64,000 bases of DNA, from the NCBI GenBank assembly GCA_002504405.1, contig DARO01000005.1:124001-188000 (forward strand), in the 5' to 3' direction. A program made the translations under genes and the position numbers. The notes beneath the pieces were generated by a model. The model saw nothing but the letters and a program-made list of their open reading frames with translations, was not told where the DNA came from and did no database searches. The DNA comes from Methanomassiliicoccaceae archaeon UBA71 (GTDB taxonomy: Archaea; Thermoplasmatota; Thermoplasmata; Methanomassiliicoccales; Methanomethylophilaceae). Positions within the stretch are counted from its first letter, which is position 1. Each line of letters opens with the position of its first letter. Positions 34,345-43,226 of the stretch are shown here, piece after piece.

Positions 34345-34971
34345 TCAATACTCGTCCAGATATGCCTGGATGCTCTCGAGGAGCCTCCCTATGTGTATCC
34401 CGTCCACGAACGAGTGGTGGGCCTGGACGGACATCGACATCTTCATCCTCCCATTCTCCTCATGGTACTTCCCCCAGTCGAACATCGGTGTCACGTTGTT
34501 CTTGTGGCCCGGGTTGGTATGGGAGATGTGGGTGTAGTCGACCCATGGGATGGGGGAGAACATGAACACGTCGATCCCCGGAGGGGACTTGAAGTAGCAG
34601 TCCTGCTCGGCCGCGGCTCTGCTGGCAGCCTGGACGTAGTCCCTTATGGAGTCCTTGAACGGCACGGTCACGCTCTTGAACAGGTCATCCCCCGGGGAGA
34701 TGTATGAGAAGCAGGTGTCGATCCTGTCGAAGAGCACGACCCTCTCGCTGAGGAAGCGGTATCTGAATTCCTCTATCTCATTGGCGCACTTGGTCACCAC
34801 CCAGATCATCGACATGGTAAACGAGTACCCCTCGCTCCTGACCGCATCCAGGAAGTTTGTGACGTCCACAACCGCTGTAATGCAGTATGACGGCTCGACG
34901 TAGTGTCTGAAGATGTTGCAGTGCTCTCTGCGCTTCCAGTTGTTCTCATCGATGAGTGTGTAGCTGTTCAT
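34345..34971 (-). CDS. Chloramphenicol acetyltransferase-like acyltransferase
   Basis: This 208-residue protein has the CAT type A signature near its end, HHSFVDGIHIGRL, with the catalytic HHxxxDG. Upstream are NIFRHYVEPSYCITAVVDVTNF and FTMSMIWVVTKCAN, matching the early strands of CAT. It transfers acetyl groups in a trimeric active site in known members; whether it acts on chloramphenicol in this host cannot be told, and many genomic copies are general xenobiotic acetyltransferases. It is on its own, 59 bases after tRNA-Leu, on the opposite strand. Confidence 0.85.
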   Translation of the reverse strand: MNSYTLIDENNWKRREHCNIFRHYVEPSYCITAVVDVTNFLDAVRSEGYSFTMSMIWVVTKCANEIEEFRYRFLSERVVLFDRIDTCFSYISPGDDLFKSVTVPFKDSIRDYVQAASRAAAEQDCYFKSPPGIDVFMFSPIPWVDYTHISHTNPGHKNNVTPMFDWGKYHEENGRMKMSMSVQAHHSFVDGIHIGRLLESIQAYLDEY

Positions 34972-35016
34972 CCGACCCTAGGGGATATTGATTTGCGGGT
35001 TGAAAAGGAGGCGGGT

Positions 35017-35286
35017 TCACATGGCGAACAGGATGCCGCCCGTGGTGATTGCGAGGAGCACGACCGCTACTGCCGCCCATCTGTAGTCCCTCTCGTAGAG
35101 CAGGGCGCAGAGCGACACGATTATCCCTAGGAAGGGGGAGACGATCAGGATCAGGACGCCGATGTACAGGATGGTGTCATCGCCACCTGTCATCTGCACG
35201 GCCAGACCTATGGCCATGATGACGATGCTCACGACGATTCCTGCCCTGAGCATCAGCGCTGTGGATCTGTTCAGCATCTCGCTCAT
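35017..35286 (-). CDS. DUF1634 family membrane protein
   Basis: This 89-residue protein has three hydrophobic helices (about residues 13-32, 40-62 and 69-87) and fits DUF1634. Such genes are commonly found next to TauE/SafE-family transporters, as here: its ATG overlaps the transporter's stop in an ATGA (35283-35286). It likely forms part of that transporter or its complex. The start reads MSEMLNRSTALMLRAGIVVS. Confidence 0.8.
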   Translation of the reverse strand: MSEMLNRSTALMLRAGIVVSIVIMAIGLAVQMTGGDDTILYIGVLILIVSPFLGIIVSLCALLYERDYRWAAVAVVLLAITTGGILFAM

Positions 35287-36107
35287 ATTATCCCTCCCGC
35301 CTGGAGGAGGACGACGATCGCCATGGCGAACAGGACCACTGAGAAGTACTTCTTGAGATGGCCCGCGTTGAGTTTCCTCGCTATCGCCGTTCCCGCCAGC
35401 GACCCGAGGAATGCACCTATCGCAACTCCTGCGGCGTAGTCCAGTGGGACAACCCCTGCCAGCAGGTACGTGATCGCACCGGAGAATGCGGTTATTCCGA
35501 TCATGTAGCTGCTGGTGGCGCTCGCGGCCTTTATCGGTATGTGCATGTAGATGTTCATGAGGGGGACCTTGATGGCTCCTCCACCGACACCGGTCATGGA
35601 CGAGATCATCCCCGCAGCAGTGCAGAGGGCCATGCCCCCCTTCACATTCTGGACCTCGTACTCTATGTGCTCCCCTTTCTGCGGATCGGTGTACTCGAAG
35701 GCGAACGGCCCCTCCGCCCCATCAGCGGGCTTGATCGTCTTCTCCGGGTTGAGGACCATGCGTATGGCGCTGTAGATCACGATGATCGAGAACAGGACCA
35801 TGAGTATCCAATCCTCCAGCAGCGTTGCCACCACGGCCCCCACTATCGCTCCCAGGGCTGTTGTGATCTCAAGCAACAGGTCCAGTCTGACATTGGACAG
35901 GCCCTTGTCCACGAACACAGTCGATGCTCCGACCGATCCGGCCACGATGCCGATGAGGCTGACGGCCACGGCTTCGTTGGGGCTCTGGCCGAACAGCAGC
36001 ATGAGCAGAGGCACGTAGATGATCCCGCCCCCGAGACCGAAGACGGCGCCAAGAAGTCCTGCTCCGGCGCCCATGACGAGAAGGCCGATGAGTATGACGG
36101 GATCCAT
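35283..36107 (-). CDS. TauE/SafE (TSUP) family sulfite/anion exporter
   Basis: This 274-residue protein has about eight membrane helices. The N-terminal repeat has GAGAGLLGAVFGLGGGIIYVPLLMLL, and a matching second-half copy is SSMTGVGGGAIKVPLM, as expected of the duplicated TSUP fold. Family members export sulfite, sulfonates or other small anions. An internal loop (about residues 125-155) is charged and faces the cytoplasm. It starts just after the AzgA-type permease promoter, which is transcribed the other way. Confidence 0.88.
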   Translation of the reverse strand: MDPVILIGLLVMGAGAGLLGAVFGLGGGIIYVPLLMLLFGQSPNEAVAVSLIGIVAGSVGASTVFVDKGLSNVRLDLLLEITTALGAIVGAVVATLLEDWILMVLFSIIVIYSAIRMVLNPEKTIKPADGAEGPFAFEYTDPQKGEHIEYEVQNVKGGMALCTAAGMISSMTGVGGGAIKVPLMNIYMHIPIKAASATSSYMIGITAFSGAITYLLAGVVPLDYAAGVAIGAFLGSLAGTAIARKLNAGHLKKYFSVVLFAMAIVVLLQAGGII

Positions 36108-36150
36108 GGCCGAGGAATAATGCCAATCTGTAAAACGATGTCGGTTCCTC

Positions 36151-36158
36151 TTATATAT
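36151..36158 (+). promoter_or_regulatory. TATA box of the purine permease gene
   Basis: TTATATAT at 36151-36158 is centred about 27 bases before the ATG at 36181, so the transcript is probably leaderless. Confidence 0.6.
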
Positions 36159-36180
36159 GCATCAGAGACATACGTTACCC

Positions 36181-37506
36181 ATGACGTTCGCGGAGTCGCT
36201 GGACCGCTTCTTCGAGATCAAAGCCAGGGGCTCCACCATCTCCACCGAGGTGAAGGGCGGGATTCTGGTCTTCCTTTCCATGGCCTACATCATCTCGGTC
36301 AATCCCGCGATGATGGCTGATGCAGGTATGCCCTGGGGACAGGCGTTCACTGCCACGATTCTGATGTCGATCATCGCCATGGTCATCATGGCGCTCTATG
36401 CCAGGTATCCCGTCGCGCTCGCACCTACGATGGGTGTCAACGCGTTTGTAACGTACACAGTGATTCTTGCGATGGGTTTCTCATGGTCGGAGGCTCTGGC
36501 GGCCGTCGTGATATCCGGTCTGATATTCTTCCTCATCTCCATCAGCGGTGTCAGGAAGAGGCTCCTGGATCAGATCCCATCCGGCGTCAGGCACGGCATC
36601 ACCGCAGGTATAGGATGCTTCATAGCATTCATAGGCCTTCAGGGGGCCGGGCTGATAGCCTCGGATCCCTCCACCCTGGTATCCCTGGGCAATCTGGGGG
36701 AGCCAATGGTTCTCCTGGGCCTGTTCTGTATCCTTCTGACCCTTCTCCTCTATGCCATGAAGGTCCCCGGCGCCATTCTCATCGGGATGATCGCGACCGC
36801 CCTTATCGGTGTGGTCGCAGGTCTCATTGCGATTCCGGATGCGCTGGTAGCGAGTCCGGAGCTTCCGGATTTCACGCTGTTCGCCGACGGGTTCAACTCA
36901 GAGATCGTCAGCATCGAGTTTGTGATGGTTGTCCTTGCCCTGGTGTTCATGCAGTTCTTCGACAGTACGGGGACACTGATGGCACTGGGCACACGTGCCG
37001 GGCTAATGGACGAGAACGGCAACGTCACTTGCGAGAAGGCGTTGACCGTGGATGCAGGCGCATCGGTCGTCAGCGGTGTGGTCGGAGCCACGCCTGTGGG
37101 GTCCTTCGCCGAATCCATCGTCGGTATAGAGTCCGGGGCCAGGACCGGGTTGATGTCCCTGGTCGTGGCCGCGTTCTTCGCTGTGTCTCTGTTCATCGGG
37201 CCGCTTTTCTCCATCATGAATTCATCATGTACTGTCGGAGCCCTGGTGCTCGTCGGCGTGGCGATGATCGCATCGCTCAGGGATGTGGAATGGGACAGCT
37301 GGCCTACCACGGTCGCAGTGCTGTTCACCATCCTGTTCATGGTGCTCACATACTCCATTGCGGACGGCATCGGATTCGGGTTCATCGCGTACTGCGTCGC
37401 CATGATAGGGGCCGGCAGGGCAAGGGAGGTCAAGCCTCTGATCTACGCTGTCGCGGTGATATCTGTCATATACTTCGTCAGCTTCGCGGTCATATTGCCC
37501 GCATGA
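36181..37506 (+). CDS. AzgA-type purine (adenine/guanine/hypoxanthine) permease, NCS2 family
   Basis: This 441-residue protein starts MTFAESLDRFFEIKARGSTI, a typical AzgA start, followed by a long series of hydrophobic helices. Conserved points include FLSMAYIISVNPAM near residue 37, LAPTMGVNAFVTYTV near 85, RHGITAGIGCFIAFIGL near 140, and the substrate-region motif FFDSTGTLMALGTRAGL near 260. It imports purine bases with protons. The ATG at 36181 is favoured by the TATA spacing over a further-upstream frame opening at 36157. A ThiI-like gene follows after 21 bases. Confidence 0.92.
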   Translation: MTFAESLDRFFEIKARGSTISTEVKGGILVFLSMAYIISVNPAMMADAGMPWGQAFTATILMSIIAMVIMALYARYPVALAPTMGVNAFVTYTVILAMGFSWSEALAAVVISGLIFFLISISGVRKRLLDQIPSGVRHGITAGIGCFIAFIGLQGAGLIASDPSTLVSLGNLGEPMVLLGLFCILLTLLLYAMKVPGAILIGMIATALIGVVAGLIAIPDALVASPELPDFTLFADGFNSEIVSIEFVMVVLALVFMQFFDSTGTLMALGTRAGLMDENGNVTCEKALTVDAGASVVSGVVGATPVGSFAESIVGIESGARTGLMSLVVAAFFAVSLFIGPLFSIMNSSCTVGALVLVGVAMIASLRDVEWDSWPTTVAVLFTILFMVLTYSIADGIGFGFIAYCVAMIGAGRAREVKPLIYAVAVISVIYFVSFAVILPA

Positions 37507-37527
37507 TCCGGGCGGTCGAGGGATCAG

Positions 37528-38355
37528 ATGCTACTGGTAAGGTACTCAGAGATAGGGCTGAAGAGCGCCCCGGTCCGCCGCAGGTTCGAGAACCAGCTGA
37601 AGGACAACATCCTCACGATGCTCATGGAGGATGGCGTGGAGGCGCTGGTCTCGAAGAACGGTGCCAGGTTCTACATCGAGGCGTCGGACGAGGAGAGGGC
37701 CGTATCCTCCGTCCGCAGGGTGTTCGGGATCGCGTCGGTTTCCGTCGCCGAGGAATGCGCCTCCTCGCGTATGGAGGACATATGCGCGAAGGCCGCCGAG
37801 TACTCTCTGCCGAGACTGACGGATGGCCAGAGCTTCGCAGTGAAGGCTCGCAGGGAGGGATCCCACGGGTACACAAGCATGGATGTCGGCAGGGAGGCGG
37901 GATCCGCCATATTCCTCGCCAACGAGCAAAAGGGTGTGCGCGTGGACCTGACCGACCCCGACGTCGTGTTCTATGTAGAGGTCCGCGAGAACCGCGCGTT
38001 CGTCTTCGGCGACTATGTCAGGTGCCATGCCGGCCTCCCCGTGGGGAGCCAGGGCAAGGTCATCGCCAGAGTGGACGACGATCGCGGCCTGGTATCGGCA
38101 TGGCTTATGATGAAGAGGGGATGCAGGCTGACGGTATGCGGTAGCGGGGACCTGGATCTCCTACGCAGGTACGACCCCCTGATCAAGATGGGCGAGTCAA
38201 ATCCCAATGCCCTCGGGTATGTGCTCGGCACTTCGCTGGACGAGCTGGGCTCTGTCGATGTCACCCGGTACAACGTCCCCGTGTTCTTCCCCACGATGGG
38301 AATGACCGACGAGGAGGTCTCGGACATCGCAGGCACGATAAGGGCAGGGCTCTGA
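37528..38355 (+). CDS. ThiI-like THUMP protein with degenerate PP-loop
   Basis: This 275-residue protein begins like ThiI (MLLVRYSEIGLKSAPVRRRFENQL) with a ferredoxin-like/THUMP N-terminal half, including AEYSLPRLTDGQSFAVKARREGSHG. ThiI makes 4-thiouridine at position 8 of tRNA using ATP, which its PP-loop SGGIDS binds. Here the segment GLPVGSQGKVIARVDDDRG, followed by LVSAWLMMKRGC, aligns at the PP-loop, but the SGG..DS motif is gone, replaced by DDDRG. The chain is also shorter than typical ThiI (about 390 residues or more). It probably binds tRNA but cannot adenylate it. It is downstream of the purine permease, with no link visible. Confidence 0.75.
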   Translation: MLLVRYSEIGLKSAPVRRRFENQLKDNILTMLMEDGVEALVSKNGARFYIEASDEERAVSSVRRVFGIASVSVAEECASSRMEDICAKAAEYSLPRLTDGQSFAVKARREGSHGYTSMDVGREAGSAIFLANEQKGVRVDLTDPDVVFYVEVRENRAFVFGDYVRCHAGLPVGSQGKVIARVDDDRGLVSAWLMMKRGCRLTVCGSGDLDLLRRYDPLIKMGESNPNALGYVLGTSLDELGSVDVTRYNVPVFFPTMGMTDEEVSDIAGTIRAGL

Positions 38356-38362
38356 GCCGGTC

Positions 38363-38394
38363 TCCCCTGTCATAGGTCCAACCTAGGCAGGGGA
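38363..38394. terminator. Bidirectional hairpin between ThiI-like and M3 peptidase genes
   Basis: TCCCCTG (38363-38369) pairs with CAGGGGA (38388-38394), and inside it TAGGT (38373-38377) pairs with ACCTA (38381-38385). It lies in the 47-base gap between two convergent genes. Confidence 0.65.
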
Positions 38395-38402
38395 ATGGTG
38401 TT

Positions 38403-39992
38403 TCAGACGATCTCCTCAAGCTCCATCGCCATGCGCTTCACGATGTCGGGGTCGGTCGTGTCGTCCATGCCCGCGTTCGCGAGCGCCTCGACAAGGCTGT
38501 CGCCGCTGTAGCACACGATGTCCAGGTACATGTCCACCGCCGCATCGTAGTCGTCCAGCGATTCCAGGTATATCAATGTGGCCGCCAGGGAGGATTGCAC
38601 ATACGAAAGCATGTAGAACGGGGTCAGAAACACGTGGTTGTACATCGTAACAAGGTTCATGGTCGTTGCGAACCCGTACTCCGTCTCGATCCTGTCCGAA
38701 AGGGCGTTGAGCTCCTCCGGGGTCATGTCCTCGTTCATGTACGCGGCCGTTTCAAGCTCGTTTATTGCAGTGAGCAGGTAGATCGACTCTATGGCGCGGT
38801 ACACGACGAATGTGCGATACTTTTCCGCATCGCTTTGGTCGAATATCATTTCGGCCTTGGAGGCTCCGAGCATCTCCATGGTTATGGATTGTATCTCCAT
38901 GATGTCCAATGAGTTCGAACTGTCGCTGCATAGGCAGAACGCGGCGCTGTGCCCGAACTCATGTAGGATGTACAGGACATCCGTCCAATCGTTCCCGGGA
39001 TGGGAGAAGATGTATGCCGATCCGTATTCCGGCAGGCTCTGCGTGAATATCGACGACATCTTCGTGTCCAGCGATTCGAGGTCTATCAGGTCGTATTCGC
39101 GCATATAGGAGAGCAGGTCGCCATATTCGGGACAGATCGACTCGACGAAAGGGGTGATGTCATCGAGGAGCTCGTCCTCGTATGTCCAGGTGTATGCCGG
39201 ATATCCCGTCTCCAGCACGTCCGTGTAGCAGGACCAGAACACATCGGCGAAATACTCCCTGATGACATCCTCCACGGGGGCGAAGTCCTCGGCCGTGTAG
39301 TCACGATCGTAGCTCTCGTAGGCATATTCGATGTATCCGGAGTATCCCATGCTCCTGGCGAAGGCGTTGTTGGTCCTGACGATCTCCATGTATAGCTCCA
39401 TAAGGGCGGCTTCCGCCTCATCCGGATCGAGGTCCCCTTGGGCGATCTCGGCATACTTGGCCTGAAGGGCTATGCTCTCGGCATTCAGCGTCTTGGACTC
39501 GTCTGACATTTCATCGTACGAGAGGAATGCCTCCGCGTTCTCCTCGCCTATGATCGCGGTTACGGTCTCGGCGCAAGGCCCATTGAGCGACTCCTTGAAC
39601 GCACAGTTGTATTGGTCGATGATCTCCGTGTAGGCCGTGTTCCAGGACACGTACTCGTCCGTCAGGGCGAGGGGGTCCCGGTTGTAATCCCAGTTGAAGA
39701 ACGCGTACTCGGTCTGATAAGCGGTCATCCCCTGGACCATGTCCACGATCGAGAGTTCGAGGTCCTGTTCGGACGCCCCCTCCGTTCCCGCCAGCTCTGT
39801 GAACGAGTCTATGAGTGACTGTACCTCGGCGGAAGCCTCGGTTGCCGGCCGCCATTCCTTGCTTTCGACAGGCAGCGGGAACGCGTCGAAGCGCGAGTCG
39901 CCATCCCCGTTGTCCTGGGTCAGATAGTATGCCGTTCCGGCGGCCACGATGGCGACGACCAGTACGACCGCGATGATGTTCGCTCTTCTCAT
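38403..39992 (-). CDS. Membrane-anchored or secreted M3-family oligopeptidase
   Basis: This 529-residue protein has an N-terminal hydrophobic segment (MRRANIIAVVLVVAIVAAGT) that acts as signal anchor or signal peptide, then a PepF/M3-like catalytic region. The HExGH site of the M3 zinc peptidases appears as VLYILHEFGHSAAF near residue 350. PepF-like proteins are usually cytoplasmic; an outward-facing copy is unusual and may trim external peptides. The region before the site is Glu/Asp-rich. The start has no clear ribosome-binding site. It is transcribed alone, between two terminators. Confidence 0.82.
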   Translation of the reverse strand: MRRANIIAVVLVVAIVAAGTAYYLTQDNGDGDSRFDAFPLPVESKEWRPATEASAEVQSLIDSFTELAGTEGASEQDLELSIVDMVQGMTAYQTEYAFFNWDYNRDPLALTDEYVSWNTAYTEIIDQYNCAFKESLNGPCAETVTAIIGEENAEAFLSYDEMSDESKTLNAESIALQAKYAEIAQGDLDPDEAEAALMELYMEIVRTNNAFARSMGYSGYIEYAYESYDRDYTAEDFAPVEDVIREYFADVFWSCYTDVLETGYPAYTWTYEDELLDDITPFVESICPEYGDLLSYMREYDLIDLESLDTKMSSIFTQSLPEYGSAYIFSHPGNDWTDVLYILHEFGHSAAFCLCSDSSNSLDIMEIQSITMEMLGASKAEMIFDQSDAEKYRTFVVYRAIESIYLLTAINELETAAYMNEDMTPEELNALSDRIETEYGFATTMNLVTMYNHVFLTPFYMLSYVQSSLAATLIYLESLDDYDAAVDMYLDIVCYSGDSLVEALANAGMDDTTDPDIVKRMAMELEEIV

Positions 39993-40033
39993 GTTATCGA
40001 GAATGGAACGCGATAGGCGAATAAAAAGGGGTC

Positions 40034-40049
40034 CCGCCCGTATGGGCGG
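40034..40049 (-). terminator. Terminator of the L15e gene
   Basis: CCGCCC and GGGCGG form a perfect 6-bp stem with a GTAT loop, 24 bases past the L15e stop. On the minus strand the hairpin is followed by GGACCCCTTTTTATTC, whose T-run resembles an intrinsic terminator. Confidence 0.7.
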
Positions 40050-40073
40050 TAAGAGGTTTTCATGACAGGGATA

Positions 40074-40697
40074 TCACTTGATCCTTCTCTGGTTGGCCCT
40101 GACGGACGGCCTGGCCTTCTCGGCACCCTTTCCGGTGTGCCTCATTCCACGGCCCTTCTGACCGGCAGAGGTCTTTCCGCGGTAGACGCGGTTCTTGTGG
40201 GCGTCGTCGCAGATCCAGTTGATCTTCTTGTCGGCCTTGATGACGGGGTGCGCCGGGTCCACGAGGATGACCTCGTACCACTCCTGCTGTCCGTCAGCTC
40301 CGACCCAGTAGGAGTTCAGGACCTCGAGGTTGGGGTACCTCTTGGCGGTCCTCTCCTCGGCCATCCTCTGAAGGGACTTTCCAACAGTGATCTGGTTGAT
40401 TCCCTTCCTCTTGGCCCTCCTACCGGTTACGATGGCCCTCTTGTTGAAGCTTCCCTTCCTGACCCTGGCCCTGACCACGACGTATCCCTGCTTGGCCTTG
40501 TAGCCGAGGGCTCTGGCCCTGTCCAGGCGGGTGGGCCTCTCGATCCTGATGAAGTTCTCCTCCTTCCTCCACTGGATCCTGCGCTCGTAGTTGAGCTCCT
40601 TCACATAGGATTTGGAGGGGTTGTTCCATGCGTCCGAGATGTAGCTGTACATGCTCTTCCCGTTGACCGGGCGTGTCTCCTGAGTCTCTTCGCTCAT
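40074..40697 (-). CDS. rpl15e: 50S ribosomal protein L15e
   Basis: This is the archaeal/eukaryotic L15e, about 207 residues, with MYSYISDAWNNPSK, RPTRLDRARALGYKAKQGYV, KRKGINQITVGKSLQRMAEE, and a basic C-terminus GQKGRGMRHTGKGAEKARPS. The frame stays open upstream to 40751, but GGTGAT at 40703-40708 marks the ATG at 40697 (MSEETQETR). That gives about 13 residues more than the usual start at MYSYI, a mild N-terminal extension. A TATA-like TTTAAATAC lies near 40783-40791. Confidence 0.95.
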   Translation of the reverse strand: MSEETQETRPVNGKSMYSYISDAWNNPSKSYVKELNYERRIQWRKEENFIRIERPTRLDRARALGYKAKQGYVVVRARVRKGSFNKRAIVTGRRAKRKGINQITVGKSLQRMAEERTAKRYPNLEVLNSYWVGADGQQEWYEVILVDPAHPVIKADKKINWICDDAHKNRVYRGKTSAGQKGRGMRHTGKGAEKARPSVRANQRRIK

Positions 40698-40804
40698 TTG
40701 TATCACCTTTACGGATTCACCCATGGGGCACATTTCCGTTCGCGGAACCAATGCTCCGCGAGGGTAGGATTGATAGCATGTATTTAAACTATAACAGCCG
40801 GGCC

Positions 40805-43222
40805 TCAGAGGAAGTCGTCCAGGCTCACCCTCTTCTTCGGCTTGGGGGCCTCCGGCCGCGCCTCCGCCTTCTTAGGGGGATCCCTGTCCTTGCCAGGGGG
40901 CGAGGCGAACGCATCGCTGAACAGCGTCGCCTGCTGGCTGCCCATCATGAGGTCCCTCTCGCTCCATCCGAACACCCCGGTCACCCTGGATGCCATCTGG
41001 GCAAGGCGCTCGGCGTAGTACCTGTAGTCGGGCTTGCCTGTGAACTCCACTCCGCTGACGAACGGCTCCACGGTCTGGGGGGTCGACTTGCCGTCGGTGA
41101 CTATCCACGAGACCTTCATGCCTGGGATGAACTCATACCCCGTTTCGACAAGCTTCTTCGCCGTCTGCACGTTCGCCATCCTCTCCGGGTTCTCGTAGGC
41201 GTCCATGCCTTTGCAGGTCCTGGATATCACGAGCTCCGCGGGGTTGACTCTGCCGGCAAGCACGTCCTGTATCGTGGACTTAACCAGGGCCAGGGCCTCG
41301 TCGTTCCTCTCGTCCAGGATCTTCTCGAAGATCTGTGTCAGAAGCCTGCTCTGGAGGTCGAAGGAGTCCGACCTCCTGATCTCGTACCCCCTGACCAGCA
41401 GTTCGTCGCTGTACTCCGGCCATACGACCCTTCCGACATATCTCTTCTTCATGCCGTGGGTGAACATGGGCTCCATGATCTTCTCGAATTCAAGGGTGCC
41501 CCCGTCGCGTGAGAAGCGGTCGGCCATCGCCGTCCCGAACTCGACGGAGTCATCCAATGTGCTGTGGGGGGACTGGACGAACACGGAGTCTGTGTCCGAG
41601 TAGATCACGGAAACGCCTTCGGACTGAAGGTCGCCGATGATCCCCTTTACGTTCGCCCTGGCGAAGGATGTTATCGCGGCGCCGATGCTCTTGTCGGTGA
41701 ACCTGTAGAACGAGGATGCGAACACCCCGTAGAACGTGTTCATCAGCACCTTCACCGCGGCCTGCAGCCCGTCGAGGTAGTGGTACTCGTGCTGGTCCGA
41801 GGTCTTCTTCATGCGCCTCTTGATGGAGTCCCTCTCCGCCATGAGGTCCTCGAGGATCCTGGGGAGGAGCCCCTCCCGCCTCTCCTTGGATACGAACCGT
41901 GCCCCTGATGGGGCGACGATCTCCCCGTCGGCGGAGAGGGTGGTGAAGCAGATGTTCTTGGCTATGATCAGGGAGGGGTACATGGATTTGAAGTCCAGCA
42001 CGCATACCCAGTGGTATAGCCCCGGGGTCATGCTGTGGACGTATCCGCCCTCTATCTGCTCCGAGGCGCTGGACCTGCCCATCATCGGGACGGCGATCTT
42101 GGCGCGGTCGGCTGCGCGTATGAGGAGCGAATCTGCAAGCTGGGACGAGCCGGATGTGAGGACGTCCTCGATGGTGAGCTTAGACACAGCCGCCAGGTCC
42201 ATCCCCTTCCTGAGGGTCCCGACCTCCAGGAGGATCCTGAGGGCGAGCTCGGCATCCCTGGTGCAGTACTCGAGGACCTTCTCGCGGTTCTCGGACCATT
42301 CCCTGTCCATGTGCTTGGGATCGACGTCGAGCTTAGTCTCGCCCAGAACCTCCAGGGACACGGCGTTCAGCGTCTCCTGCTTGGGGCGGAGCTCCTTCTT
42401 CGCGGCCCACCAGGCATCGCATATGAGCCTCCCCCTCACCCTCCAGAAGCGGTCGCTGACCAGCCTGGGCTGGCCACCGTCCCTGCCCCAGGGGAGGGCG
42501 TCCTGGAGCTTGCAGGCCTTGGCGCGGTCGGAGATTTTCCTGATATCGTAGTTGTCGATGTTGTATCCGGTGATGACGTCCGGGTCCTCGGAGCGTATGA
42601 GGTCCCCGAAGCGGGTGATGATGTCCTTCTCCGCACCGTGGATGGGATCGCAGGCCCTAATCGTTCCGTTGTCCCAGACGACGGCGCATATGCAGTAGAT
42701 GAAATCGTGTTCGACGCTGTTCTCTATGTCGAATGACAGGATCTTGAGGCCGGGGTCGAACGGCTCGATGTTCTCGAAGCTCTCCATGCGGATCGTCAGG
42801 TCCGAGAGGTAGCTCCCATCGACCGGCTCCCCGGTGACCCTGATGCAGGCCCCCATATCCATGTCGTAAACGAACCTGTGGTGGAACGGGATGTCCGCGG
42901 CGAGGACGTCCATCCCCATCCTGCGGATCCTGTTGCGGTAGTCTGGGACCTTCCAGGGGCTCTTGATCGTGATCTTCAGGACCTTCCGGGGGGACGACCT
43001 GTACAGGAGCTCGTCATGCTCGACTGACAGGACCTCCGGGTCCTCGCGCATCTGGCGCTCGAGCTCGTCGGTAGGGTCGACGGCGAACAGGTAGGGGCGG
43101 TACCCGTGGACGAGTATCGTTATGGATTCCCTGTCGCGGGTCTTCCCGTAGAGCTCCACGACCGCCTCTTCCTCGACAGACACATAGGAGGCGCTGATGA
43201 GCCTGACTTCCCACGTCCCCAT
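40805..43222 (-). CDS. polB: Family B DNA polymerase (PolB)
   Basis: This 805-residue replicative polymerase has intact exonuclease motifs: FDIE at about 164-167, YNIDNYDI near 220, and YCTRDAEL near 317. Its polymerase motifs are CVLDFKSMYPSLIIAKN near 405, KVLMNTFYGVFAS near 485, and VIYSDTDSVFVQ near 543. Downstream are KKRYVGRV and SRTCKGMDAYEN. The C-terminus carries QQATLFSDAF and KRVSLDDFL, which look like PCNA-interacting motifs. It starts four bases after the GTPase gene on the same strand, so the two share a transcript. Confidence 0.97.
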   Translation of the reverse strand: MGTWEVRLISASYVSVEEEAVVELYGKTRDRESITILVHGYRPYLFAVDPTDELERQMREDPEVLSVEHDELLYRSSPRKVLKITIKSPWKVPDYRNRIRRMGMDVLAADIPFHHRFVYDMDMGACIRVTGEPVDGSYLSDLTIRMESFENIEPFDPGLKILSFDIENSVEHDFIYCICAVVWDNGTIRACDPIHGAEKDIITRFGDLIRSEDPDVITGYNIDNYDIRKISDRAKACKLQDALPWGRDGGQPRLVSDRFWRVRGRLICDAWWAAKKELRPKQETLNAVSLEVLGETKLDVDPKHMDREWSENREKVLEYCTRDAELALRILLEVGTLRKGMDLAAVSKLTIEDVLTSGSSQLADSLLIRAADRAKIAVPMMGRSSASEQIEGGYVHSMTPGLYHWVCVLDFKSMYPSLIIAKNICFTTLSADGEIVAPSGARFVSKERREGLLPRILEDLMAERDSIKRRMKKTSDQHEYHYLDGLQAAVKVLMNTFYGVFASSFYRFTDKSIGAAITSFARANVKGIIGDLQSEGVSVIYSDTDSVFVQSPHSTLDDSVEFGTAMADRFSRDGGTLEFEKIMEPMFTHGMKKRYVGRVVWPEYSDELLVRGYEIRRSDSFDLQSRLLTQIFEKILDERNDEALALVKSTIQDVLAGRVNPAELVISRTCKGMDAYENPERMANVQTAKKLVETGYEFIPGMKVSWIVTDGKSTPQTVEPFVSGVEFTGKPDYRYYAERLAQMASRVTGVFGWSERDLMMGSQQATLFSDAFASPPGKDRDPPKKAEARPEAPKPKKRVSLDDFL

Positions 43223-43226
43223 ACGA

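Noticed and set aside
34345..34971. A mobile chloramphenicol-resistance cassette
   Set aside because: No mobile-element signs flank the gene, and CAT-like enzymes are common chromosomal genes with other substrates.
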